A stretch of 64,000 bases of DNA from Zelopaecilomyces penicillatus. Lineage: Eukaryota > Ascomycota > Sordariomycetes > Hypocreales > Pseudodiploosporaceae. The notes beneath the pieces are model-generated. The model was not told where the DNA came from, searched no databases, and was given only the letters and a program-made list of their open reading frames with translations. Each line of letters begins with the position of its first letter. The first letter of the stretch is position 1. Made by a program: the position numbers and the translations under genes. The stretch is taken from the NCBI GenBank assembly GCA_005765155.1, contig VCCP01000007.1:1877501-1941500 (forward strand), read 5' to 3'. Positions 43,144-53,876 of this stretch are shown here, piece after piece.

Positions 43144-45395
43144 GGTGGGCAGGGCAGTGGGAAAAAAGAAGGCGAAGCGCAAGAAAATGGCTTCGTTTTC
43201 TTGTGGATGCTGGTATGGGGAGAAAGGGGGGGAGGAAGAAAAAGGGAGAATGGAGGAGGGGGGGTTTGTTTCTTCTGCTTGTCTAGCCTGCTAGCGCGCC
43301 ATTCATTTACCCAATCCAAGGCAGGATTTGCCTTCTCTCATTTGGGGTATTGAGGCTGTTGGCTCTGTGTTATTTTTTTGCTGCCTTCCTTCTCTCTTTG
43401 CTAGCCTAACAGGTGCGCCTTGTTTTTCTTATAAATCACTCTTGGCACGGTAGTGCGGTTCAATTCAAGAGGTGCAGTGGAGGCCGCGGACAAGAACTTG
43501 GAGGGTAAAAAGCCAAAGGATGGTTATGTTGTGAGAGTTGGAGATTGAGGGAGTGGAAAAGCTTCGGCATTCGGACGGACGATTAGAGACTCCGTGTTAA
43601 TGTCATCCAAAGTCGGTTATGACCGGACTTGCTTTTTTTTTTGGGGTACTTGATTGAGATGGTGGGGAGAAGGGGGGGGGGGATGTTGGCTCTTCGGCAA
43701 TTTCTGTTCGCAGATTGTCCGCCCTGCTACCCTCTCTCATAGGCCCCCCCAACACAACGCCGAGTTGGGTTCCTGTTTTTGTCGCCTATTGGCAATGTGA
43801 TAGGTGGAACGACGTGGGAACGAACGTGCTGACGGGCATGGGCATGTGCATGTATCACACACGATACGACGCGGGGAGGTGGTGTTGCTGCAGCTGGGAC
43901 ACCTCAAAACAGGAAGCGCCTGGGACATGCAGAAAAGAGCCTCATCTTTTACTGTATACGGTCTGGGGGGGTGCCGATGGGGACAAACGGGTATCGGGTT
44001 GGAGCAGCACGATGGTGTCATAGCAAAACATCTGATCGTCATTCTGTCTCCATTAATATGGTTCTGACATCTTGATCACCTCGCCCCATATTATTCGGAA
44101 CTTCGGATGGTGTCAACGTTAAGCAGATTTATCCACTTGGCTAGATGCTTTTGCGGACTAGCAGCCCGTGATGATCGGAGCCAGATTGCGCCACGGCACA
44201 CTAGTTGCAGTGGTACCTTGTCATACCCCTGAGTTTGTATGTTAGAGGTGATGACATTAGGTATCTCCGTAACGGCAACCTCGCGCTAACCCCGCGGTCA
44301 GGGCGAACCACCACGATGTCCGTCATCACAGCTCGCCTCGTCATTTAGGACGACCAATGATGAATACGAGTTGGCCAAGCAGTTGTCGGCAGGCGTTCTG
44401 TACACGAGTGTTGAGTTCTAATATGATGATGAAGGAACAGACTCTAGAATGAAGAGATGTCCTTCAAACCACAGCTTGTATAGCAGTGCTATTTATTTTG
44501 TAGTAATAAGATATATCATATTAAAAGTGGGACGTGATATAAAAATATAGATTCAACTGGCAAAATGGTCAATCATATGGCTTTATATGGCAGATATATG
44601 TTATGGGCTTTTCTTTGGGCTTTTTTTTTTTTTTTTTTTTAATTTTCTAGTTTCTAGTTTTTATTTCTTTTATTCTTTGTCTGTTTCAGATCTTTCTTTT
44701 TTTCTTAGGGTTTTCTCGTTTTGTTCTTAATCTTTCTTTTCTTATTACTTTTCTCTAACAGTCTTTTTTTCAGTGGGTACTGTTCTTTTTTTCTAGATTT
44801 TTTCTTCATCTTTTTTCTCTTGACCGCTGTGCTGGTCGAACCCATGATCTTTCTCAGTGGTGGTGTCTATCTACCCGTTGAGTAAATATAATGCCTCCAC
44901 ATTTCCCAATATGCCTATGGTCTTATCTTGTATTTAAATGATTGCTGGGTGTTGCTGGGTGTTGCGGTTAAGGTTGTGGTTTGCATGGTTGAGGCTGGTG
45001 GGTGGACACTTGGAACGAGGTTGGGAGGCCGCGAGGTCACGAGTTCAGTGGCAGAGAATTTCAGTGCTGTATTGATTTAGTGTAGGTAGAGATAACTTGG
45101 GAGATGACAAGATGAGCTAGCAGGACGTTGACGATGTTGACAAGCAGACCTATGGAAGATGTGATGTCATGATCATACTAAACTTGCTCAGAATAGATGA
45201 CGGAGCAGACTTGAGCATCAACATCAACACTTTATAATATCAGTGAATTGCAGATATATCTATGATTTAAACTTCTGAATAGTGTATACATGTTGTGGTT
45301 TAGGGCAGGCGTTGTCCTCTATAACAGACCGCACTACTCGACATCTGTCACCCCTTTGTATCCGTATAAGCCTACACTTCTCCCCTTTCCAGACA
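43144..45395. other. Intergenic with a tRNA-derived SINE-like relic
   Basis: The left part is the promoter side of the Zn2Cys6 gene (T-rich and G-run tracts at 43640-43682). No gene is supported. The only structured item is the A-tailed tRNA-like sequence at 44621-44890, described separately. Confidence 0.5.
44621..44890 (-). mobile_element. Candidate tRNA-derived SINE relic
   Basis: On the minus strand, an A-box-like stretch (TACTCAACGGGTAGA, from 44885) is followed about 30 bases later by a B-box-like GGGTTCGACC (44843-44834), the spacing of a tRNA internal promoter. After it comes about 190 bases of A-rich DNA ending in 20 A (genomic T-run 44621-44640). The tRNA cloverleaf does not fold fully: the T-stem mismatches. 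I found no clear target-site duplication. Confidence 0.4.
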
Positions 45396-46244
45396 TCAGA
45401 TGGCAAAATCGGCAAAATCAGCAGCATCAAGCATCTCAAAATCATCTGCAAACGAATTCTCAAATTTCTCAGTGAGCTTGAGACACAGGGATTCCACCGA
45501 GCAAGTCTTGAGCACCTCGCGATCAGCCTCTGACAGGATTGTGCTGTACCAGGTAGCTGCTTCTCCTCTGAGACACATTGGCCAAACATCATGAACTGCC
45601 TTTTCTCCTCTGGTCTTGGCGAAGAAAGTCAGTCTGCCGGTGAAAGGGCCGGGATGAGTGTAAATGGTGACTCCAGGAGTTTTGATGATACCTGCTCTGG
45701 ATGGATCCTCGTGCGAAGGATTGAACAGTCCGATTTCGTTAGCGGTGAGAGGTTGGCGAACTGGACGCTCGGAAGTATCTTGTGTGGGGGGGAGGATTTG
45801 CATCTCCATGACGCCAGGGATAGAGCAATCTCTTCCGCCTCCTAACCATTCGAGGCTGTTCATAGTTATTTTGTTGGAAGCTTGGATGAGAAGCTCATTC
45901 ATATCCTTGACCATATCGAACATAAGCCCTGCCCACTCCCCTCGGGGTGATTCTGGTTGAGAGACAAGGCCAGACTCTTGCCATCCATCTTGGGCAATGC
46001 CGCCTCGCTGCTGTCTAGGCTGATTGCGTCGCGCGGTTTGATCCGACGATGAAGATGATGCTTGACCGATCATGACGTCTCTTTCTTCAAGCTCGAGGGT
46101 ATTCTGGTGAAGGAACTCTCGTTGATGTCTTTCGGTGACTGTAATTCTAACTGGAAAGGCTGGGAAGTTTGGGAACGGTGACATTGACGAAATTGCCACC
46201 GGATGCGAGGGTGGGAAAGGGGGGATTGAAAGAGGCATGACCAT
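45396..46244 (-). CDS. Retroelement Gag-like protein, possibly domesticated
   Basis: Minus strand, single exon. The start at 46244 (MVMPLSIPPF, 282 residues) is preferred over an ATG at 46430 because a TATATATAT box lies at 46351-46359, between the two. The C-terminal third (about residues 185-282) resembles the capsid region of Ty3/gypsy-type Gag found as single-copy genes in ascomycetes: TFFAKTRGEKAVHDVWPMCL, then RGEAATWYSTILSEADREVL, then SLCLKLTEKFE. The N-terminus is Pro-rich and then Glu/Gln/Arg-rich with no known domain. There is no zinc knuckle, protease, reverse transcriptase or LTR nearby, so it is either a remnant or a host-adopted gag gene. The frame is intact over 280 codons, which favours some constraint. 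A second, divergent Gag-like gene starts 860 bases away. Confidence 0.65.
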   Translation of the reverse strand: MVMPLSIPPFPPSHPVAISSMSPFPNFPAFPVRITVTERHQREFLHQNTLELEERDVMIGQASSSSSDQTARRNQPRQQRGGIAQDGWQESGLVSQPESPRGEWAGLMFDMVKDMNELLIQASNKITMNSLEWLGGGRDCSIPGVMEMQILPPTQDTSERPVRQPLTANEIGLFNPSHEDPSRAGIIKTPGVTIYTHPGPFTGRLTFFAKTRGEKAVHDVWPMCLRGEAATWYSTILSEADREVLKTCSVESLCLKLTEKFENSFADDFEMLDAADFADFAI

Positions 46245-47106
46245 TATGATGGATGAGGAGTTATTGAGGGTGTGATGACTAGATTTTGTTTCGTAACTTA
46301 TTGAAGAATGTTGTAAAAAGAATAATGTTTTGCTTTTTGGATTGGCAAACATATATATACTGCCATGGGAAATAAGGTTGAGCGGAGAAACGTTTGAGAA
46401 TTGGGTTGAGTGACACGTTAGTTTCTCCATTCTGCTGGCGGGAACGTTGAAGCTGTGGGCATTCAGGCAGTTACAAACGTTAAATGTTCAGGGTTATCAA
46501 CTCTATCTTTGCGCATGTTAATGTCAAAGCAGTTCATTTTAGCTAGACCATGTCCCTGGCTAGGAACACATTAATATGGAGGACTGCACGATGAATGTGA
46601 AGTCGCGTGATAGTGGAGAGAAAAAGGTTAAAAACCAAGTCGACGGTACTTTCCATACTGTCCGATGAATGGCATCTTCAGCAGAATAGATGCCATTATC
46701 TCGTTGAATACTTAGCAAGCGGAAAACTGTAGCGCCACGATTATATCGTGTTGGCTGCAACAATAATGCGCCCCCACTGTAGATTGCAAGTTGATGTATT
46801 GGCTAATTTCAGCTGGTGTCAACGTCATTCAATGTAAAGACGCTCGGAAGACCGGGAAACTCGGCCACACCAAAGGTGCCAATCACGTGCTGCTGGCCAC
46901 ATGAGCTCTTCGATAATAGTCAAAACCTGACTTTTGCGCATCACAAGTCTTTGTTAAAGCATCGCTCAATTGATAGCAGTTCTGGTGTATGTCGTTCTAG
47001 TTCACCTGGTGGTCCTGACTGATCTACTCATCAGTGAGAAGCCAACACTGTACGTACACCATTGGATGCACCTGATGAGGCTGCACCAACCAAACAATAC
47101 TGGTAA
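46245..47106. other. Intergenic, shared upstream region of two divergent Gag-like genes
   Basis: Contains the minus-strand TATA box at 46351-46359. No LTR-like direct repeat is visible and no further gene. Confidence 0.45.
46351..46359 (-). promoter_or_regulatory. TATA box of the minus-strand Gag-like gene
   Basis: TATATATAT on the minus strand, 107 bases before the preferred start codon. Confidence 0.5.
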
Positions 47107-47883
47107 ATGGACGAAAGAAGCACAGAAAAGTACCAGAACAGACAGAGAGCGCAGTCTGCGGAGATAAAAAGGCTTAAAGACGAGTTGGACAGACTCCAGA
47201 ACGGAAACGGTGCGCAGAGCAACCCTGCAGATATATCATGGAGATATAATATTAGCGATAGCGATAGCAACGATGCAGGGTACAACATCGCCACGCTACG
47301 ATACAATGGCAGTCTTCAAAACAGGGACGAATGGAAATACGATCTTCTGGTTGCTTTTAGATTACACAAGAAAAGGTTTGCCAAGGGAGAGAGGAAGATT
47401 AAACTGGCCGTGATGAATATGGAACCCCGATGCCGGATGCGTTGGGATCAACACAAACGAGATCAAACTACAGAGAAAAGGGCGGAGCTCTCTGACGACT
47501 GGGAGAATTTCCTAGAGTGGAGCCAGGTGCTGCTGAAGGACTCTCCGAACCTCTCCCTCAACATTCATCTCAAATACGAAAACGCACAACAATGACCGGA
47601 CCAATCTCTACAACTGTTTGCCTTGTATTTGGGGAGGTTGGAGGTATATCGTTCCAAGTCTCTGGAGGAAGCGCGCGCCTTGGACTTTTTTGCCAAACTT
47701 GAGCCTTGGCTACAAAATGAAATTAGATTGTATCGGCCAGTCTTTCCAAAGACTCGTGATGATACGGTCAAGGCGGCTGAGACGATCTGGTGCGTGCGGA
47801 CGGACGTGGTGAAGAGGCAAATTGAGCAGGAAGAAGAGGAATCGCGGAAGTTGCAGAGGCGATATGACGGCAGTGGAGAGTAG
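47107..47883 (+). pseudogene. Gag-like gene interrupted by an in-frame TGA
   Basis: The frame from ATG 47107 runs 162 codons to TGA at 47593-47595 and then continues in the same frame for 95 further codons to 47883. Before the stop: a coiled-coil start (AEIKRLKDELDRLQ) and a capsid-like region (NRDEWKYDLLVAFRLHKKRF, MEPRCRMRWDQHKR, SDDWENFLEWSQVLL). After the stop, the second half of a Gag capsid is recognisable (LFALYLGRLEVYRS, ARALDFFAKLEPWLQNEIRL). Both halves together match one Gag-type module. The stop could come from a CGA to TGA change, or be read through. There are no LTRs, protease or reverse transcriptase. It is divergent from the other Gag-like gene. A real intron removing the stop is not supported by splice sites. 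Confidence 0.6.
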
Positions 47884-48517
47884 GATCACGATGAGGAGGA
47901 GTCCAACACTGCTTCTGGCTCTGGCAATTGGGTGTCACCAAACTATAGGGCGAAACATCCCATGCCAGGGTTCAGAAGGAGTCGAGGTCATGACAGGCGG
48001 CGGTAAGCGTGAAAAGATGATGAGAATGTACAATGTATTTTCCTCAAGTTTGGGGTTTCTGAGTGCTTTGCATTCTCTGTTTATCAAACGCCTAACAGCT
48101 GTCAAATTAACAACATTAAAAGCTGTTTGTTCTGTGCGATGTAAGAACAACGAGTAGGATTTGTGTCGTAGTCACTACAGCAGAGACATTCGATATGGTT
48201 ACGAACTAAGCACGGCGCCACATTGAAATAGTTCAAAAGTAAGAAATTCAAATAAATCAAGACTAATATAAATGGATTTATCCTCACAATGATTGACCCT
48301 TCACGAATATCCTATTCTGCTTTGTAGTTGCCGGAATATGCGGCAGGCCACTGTCTAAACTCGTTAATGTCAGACTACGGCAAGGCCTTCAATTAATCAC
48401 ACTCTATTTGGAGAATAATGTAGCAGATGAAGCGAGGAAAAGAAACTAACCAGAGAAAAAAAAAGGTTGTAGAGAGCATGATGTAAGTTCACCTCTAGAG
48501 GTCTGGGAATATTGGCC
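47884..48517. other. Intergenic 3' flanks
   Basis: Between the broken Gag-like gene and the 3' end of the C2H2 gene. AT-rich; nothing recognised. Confidence 0.45.
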
Positions 48518-49419
48518 TCAAATCCGTCTACCCTTGCACGAGTTATCCAAATGTCGTTTGCGGTTGCATTTTCGGGCAAACGACTTTTTGCAGAATTGAC
48601 ATACTGAACGAATCTTTTTGATGCCCAATCGAGATGCCTCTTCGGGGTGATGTATATTGATGTGCTCGATTAGCTCTCGTGGGTAGGGGTGCCCTTTGGA
48701 GCAAATTGGGCATTTCTCTGGTTTGTCTTGATGACGAATATGACGGCTATTGCAAAAGTCAATTCAGCATCATATATACTAAAACCGTGAACAATGCTTA
48801 AGAAAACATATAGATACCTCAATCTTGGCAGGCGACTTGCTGCTCCGTCCAACTTTGAAGCCTCTCCCACGCTGGATGCTGGCGAAGGTTGGTAGCTAGG
48901 GCTTGACGATTGGGAGGATGGGGCCTCGGTTGGAGAAAGGGGGAGAGTGGTAGAATTAATGTCCAAATTGATGAGAAGGCCTGCCATATTCATGGATGGC
49001 GACGAATCTTCTAGCATACCTGGACAAGGGTGTTGGAAAGAGGTGAAGGGGTTGCAGATGTCGGACGATAAGTATGGAACTTCTAGACTGTTGTTTGTCA
49101 ATAGAACTAGTCCATCTGCGGAATAATCATCAAGATTTATGTATTCGTCATTCAAACACATGTTTTCCATCTCCTCTGCCGCATGGTGTAAAAGAGCCGA
49201 TGAGAATTGGTCAGTGTCGCCCTCGTCTGCAAGAGGAGGCATCCCTAGTAAGACGTTGTCTCCGAAACTTGCATCCATAGAAGGATTCTGCTGATCAGAC
49301 ATAAGTATTCCAAATTGTGGTATTTGCGTTCCAAAGTGATCGATATCTGTCGCGTCAAATGAAGTGACATCAAAAGTTGGTGTTGGGTCACCATCAACTA
49401 TTCCCCATGACAAGTCCAT
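48518..49419 (-). CDS. Small C2H2 zinc-finger transcription factor
   Basis: Minus strand, exons 49419-48818 and 48746-48518, joined by a 70-nt intron (GTATCT...CAATAG), giving 276 residues. The first 200 residues are acidic and Ser/Pro-rich (SPTEAPSSQSSSPSYQPSPAS), which fits an activation region. The second exon carries two fingers: C213-x2-C216-x12-H229-x3-H233 and C250-x2-C253-x12-H266-x4-C271 (C2HC type). They are preceded by SRHIRHQDKPEKC, a Krüppel-type linker with the His half of a further finger whose Cys half is missing. The C-terminus stops five residues after the last finger. It is probably a nuclear DNA-binding regulator. The target is unknown, and the neighbouring genes suggest no pathway. 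Confidence 0.82.
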
Positions 49420-50771
49420 GGCTGCAAGTAAGGAGAGAAGATGCCTGGGTTATTTTAGATGATGATAAGTGGTTGTTGCGATTGCTAAACCCAGCGGATT
49501 TTGGCCGGTCTATGTTATTGTTGAGGTTGGGGGATGCTTATTGTTGTATGTTGCAAATGTGTAAGAGCTCGGAATTTGAGTACTGCGCTGGAGTGCTTCG
49601 TAGCGGTTAGTTGTGCAGTAGGACACCTTTTAACGACATTTCCGGGTCCTTCAATCTATCTGCGAGCCGAAAAAGGGTCATTATGGTGTTGGGATGCGGA
49701 GGGAGCTTGGGTTCATAGGACATACCGAGCTCAATGACATGTTTGAGATACCTCGACGGCCTTGCCTCCCCTTACCACCACTGTGGCCAACACACAGAGT
49801 TATGCGCGATGTGTATATGTATGCTGGAGGCTCGTCCAAGCGGCCTACAAATATGCCATCTGCTGTGACGAGGTTTCCGTAGCGAGTTACTACCCTTGTC
49901 TGCGTCCGACATCGTTTGTGGGCCGGTTGGAGAACTGTACCCCCATGAGCATAAATGGATTGACATGGCGCATAATTCGGTGTCGAGTGTAGCTAGGGAT
50001 GCTGTGAGATGTCAGCGGATTGGAAACGCGATATATAATGTCGGGGGCATCTGAATGAGATACTACCAAAGCAGAGTGACGCTTACTAGGTGGTATTGTA
50101 GAAGGAAAGCACACGCTGTCAGGAACCCTCCATTCTTCAACCATATCGACTACTGGCCAAGTCCGAAGTTGCATGCCCGCACGCAGGGCCATAGCTATAC
50201 AACTGGAGTGATCAGTTCGGCGCTGCGTGCGGGCAGAGAGGGGAATGATGGTCGACTCCTTTGAAAGAAAGGGATGACGACGGAGAAATGAGTCTTTGTA
50301 TGAGGGAATGAAGCTTTCAAGAACTGGAAGGAGAAATGATGATAAAAGATGATGGCAGTTGCATTTTTGAGCGATGGCGAGTGGGTTTTAACTTATTCTG
50401 CTCTGTCTATTACGTCAAGGTCCGAGACAGAGCACATCAGCTGGACCACCAATTCATGTGCATATGCAGTTGGGTCGTCTGTACCAACGACGTATCGCAA
50501 TCCTATTGGTGACAGAATGAGGCCTTTGCATATCAATGGCGCCCTCCTGTAGGCCTCAATTAGGCTGCCAGGCATTCCTGCAGAACTTGTGCAGAGTGGT
50601 GTTTCCCTTTTCCAGCTCTCCGATGTGACTCAAAAATTACTTGTACAGATACTGCTCATGTATATAATCACGATGGAAGAAGTTATCCGAGATACATCAT
50701 TTTTATCAGTCCATGGTGTTTACTGCGACAAACCACATTGAAACAACATTTGACCACATCATTTCCTCAAG
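49420..50771. other. Intergenic, divergent promoter region
   Basis: Between the C2H2 gene (minus) and the DUF4238 gene (plus). No supported coding region; probably both promoters. Confidence 0.45.
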
Positions 50772-53345
50772 ATGGCGACACCTAACGCATCTACAGAGCA
50801 CCAAATCTCCTCTCAATACCACCATTTCGTCCCTCAGTTCATACTGAGAAACTTTGCTCACAAGTTTGAGATTCAACAACCCGCAGTAACTCAGGGAACC
50901 ACGAACCAAAAACTTGGCGGCAAAAAGGTCAGCAAAAAGAGACCAAGCCTCGACAGTGGCAATTTGAAGCGGTATTACGGGGACCTGGTTGTGAACAATG
51001 TCAACTTGCAGATAAAGCCATACATAATTGACGAAAGCCCTGTCAAACGAATCCTTGGCCTGACAGACATGTACCGTGATAAGAAAATTGGCATCACATC
51101 CGAGGAGCAATATGAGGTGGAAGGGATGTTCAGCAAAATCGAGGGCCGAGCACAAGCAATTTTTCGGAAGATCACCAAAGGAGTTGAGCAAGCCGACAAC
51201 CACGTCTGTCTGGCCAGAGCGGAGAGAAACCTCATACGCAAGTTTCTTTTTTTGCTCAAATACCGAGGAACGGTGTTTCATGACAGGTTTTCCCATGAGG
51301 AGATCAACGCGTACTCGGCCGATGATAAAGCATTGTTTAGTGACTACATGCGGGAGCACGGTTTCACGAGACCTATCCAGGTCTGGCTGCAGAGCCTCAA
51401 GACGATTATGGAATTAGACATGGATCCAGATATAGAGTGGGTGAGAAGCATCACGAAGAAAATATACCCGCCTGATGCGAATTGGCTGGTTGCGCACACC
51501 GAAAAGATGTACATGGCTATTTGTACAACGTCAGAGGTTGGCGACGAGTTCATTCTTACTGACAACAGTTACAATATCTTTGAAGGACCCAATCGCTTTT
51601 CAAGGGACCCAGATACAGGCAAAGTCTATGAGTCAAGTTGGGCAAATTTTCATGAATTTGCGCCAGTGTCGCCCAAGGTGATGATTGTGCTTCGCAGTGC
51701 GATACTCTCAGTCCCAGAAGAGGACAGAGACCCGAATAAACGGGAGCAGCGGAGACTTTTGCGTGTTACAGCAATTGATGATGTATTCGGCCCAGGCATA
51801 AAATCTTCATTAGAAGATCTCCCCATAGCAAAAGCCCGGAACAGCTACTCACGGATCGTGGATGGGCGTGTAGTAGCGAACCCTGGTGCTGCCGATCGTC
51901 AACGGAAATTTGATAAGTTCTACTTCCACATCTTCCCTTTAAACACGGTCGATGTTCATCGAATCAACACAATACTACTCGAAAACTCGTACGCCTGCTC
52001 TCGCATCGTGTTTGGCTCAGAAGGTTCCTTTCTTCACACGCTGGAGGCATATATGACCAAGCTGAACATTGCCACGGGTGTTGACGCGGATCGCATAGCT
52101 GAGCACTTACAGAGCATGGAGCAGTTGATGGGGAAAATGGGTTCGACGAAAAAGGCGCATTGGCGTCGGATCCAGACTCGCGACGGCTTATCTGAAGATG
52201 AACATGGCAACAAGTTCAGAGAATTCATTCGATACTGCACTAGCACGGGGTCTCTGGACGATGGCTTTTTCGACACGTACTTTAGACTAGGCAAGTTTTC
52301 TCAGGGGGCTATTCATTTAGCCCCCCATAAAGATCTATGTATAGAAAACTTGCCTTTGACCCAAAATCTCACAGCTTTCAATATGGAGGCACAGTTTAAC
52401 GAAGATTGGGCACGTGCGGCCGAAATGCAGCAACTCCGCATCGAAATTGGCAATAACAGCTCCAGGAGTGGAGTTGATGATGATGCCGAGATTCAAAGTA
52501 AACACCGCGAAATGTTGACTGAAGAATACAAGCGCCTAGTACCTCACACTACGTTTTGGCTCTATGTGAAAAGACTGAGGCTGCAGATGCTCAATCCCAA
52601 AGGTTGTTCAGTACAAGTTGAACCGCGCGTGGAGCTTTTATCTTCCCCTACATTCAGAAACGGCCCTGAGGACGTATTTGCAAAAGGTACGTACTGAGGA
52701 TTTAAGAGTTAGGAATGTTTGGAAAGTATAGCTTACGACATGTTTTTCTTGAAACGACTAGTCCGACAGTATGTGCGGCCTACACGGTTGAATCACTTGA
52801 TGTATTGCACCGCCATGACCGATATTGAACTGAAGAAGAAGTTCTCTCCTCTGGATATATGGCAAGCATCTACATGTCCCGAGGATAACGCCAAGCGCCA
52901 CAGCTTTATTCGGGAATTTGTCTTACGTGTTCCAGGTAGGTAGTAGCACCAATTTTGCTCCATCTCAACCAGAAAGGAAAGGGCAATGGACTAATATCTG
53001 AATACCTAGGCAACATGAACAAATGCGGTAAGGCTTGTTTGTCGCCACAAACAAACTGTAAAACTACTCTTGCAACAACTAACTGGGCAAAAAGGAATCG
53101 AGAGAGTCGAACAGTTCGCATTGGCTGCGGAAACGTCGATAATCCAGTGTCAGCTACATAAGCGTGGTAGGTTTCAAGATCTTGTTCTTAGTGATGAGGA
53201 GAAGATGGAGTTTACTATACGAATGATGGTGAGAGCGGGGTTTAGGAAAGTCTTGTCAGTGTATATGAATGAGAAGGTGCTTGATGCTCTAGAGAAGGTC
53301 TTTTTTGTGTATACGTACCCAACACCACCAATGCCGTTGAGTTGA
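50772..53345 (+). CDS. DUF4238-domain protein of unknown function
   Basis: Four exons: 50772-52686, 52762-52935, 53010-53027 (18 nt) and 53095-53345, giving 785 residues. Donors are GTACGT, GTAGGT and GTAAGG; acceptors are ACTAG, CCTAG and AAAAG. The frame stays open through the tiny exon (GNMNKC). The family hallmark YHHFVPQFILRNFAHKF at residues 16-32 identifies DUF4238. The downstream GNLKRYYG, FLLKYRGTVFHDRF and SEVGDEFILTDNSYNIFEGP segments fit the same family. DUF4238 occurs in bacteria and fungi, and its biochemical role is not established to my knowledge. It has no signal peptide or membrane segment, so it is probably intracellular. The last 140 residues, encoded by exons 2-4, look like a fungal-specific tail. 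No partner gene is adjacent. Confidence 0.85.
53010..53027 (+). other. 18-nt microexon of the DUF4238 gene
   Basis: Flanked by a CCTAG acceptor and a GTAAGG donor, with introns of 74 and 67 nt. It adds six codons in phase and is needed to keep the frame into the last exon under this model. Confidence 0.55.
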
Positions 53346-53876
53346 GGCGTTGATTGTATTGTAGATGTTTATATAGCCAATGAAAATTTTCTGTCTTTTA
53401 ATTTAGGTTAGATATCCCCGGTATGTGGAAATAATCTATAGATTGTCCGATGCTGTGTAACGAACGGGATGTCGGTACAGTGATAACTTGGACAGGCTCC
53501 TGAGTGGCTTGACATTCCCGGCTGGCATCCGGCTCCCGGGTCTGTGGGACTTGGGATGCAACCCGATTTGTCCGTTTGCTCATATATGTCAGGGGTCGAA
53601 CTATATTGGCATATGCAAAGAATGTTCGATTGGGGCTTGGAAGTACTAAAAATAGTGTACACCTTGCACGACGTTGGACTAATTACAGTTCTGGGCGATC
53701 TCGAGGAGGTTCGGATTATGTACACAGGCAAATGGGAAATAGGAGGCAAATTCTAAAATTCATCAATAATCTATACTTGCGGCAACCCAAGGTATGCGTT
53801 GCTTCATAATCATTTCTCTCACTTTGCATATCCCATAAAATACCACAAACTCCCAACAAAACCCAAAAAAGATCAC
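53346..53876. other. Intergenic between convergent genes
   Basis: 3' flanks of the DUF4238 and carboxylesterase genes; nothing recognised. Confidence 0.45.
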
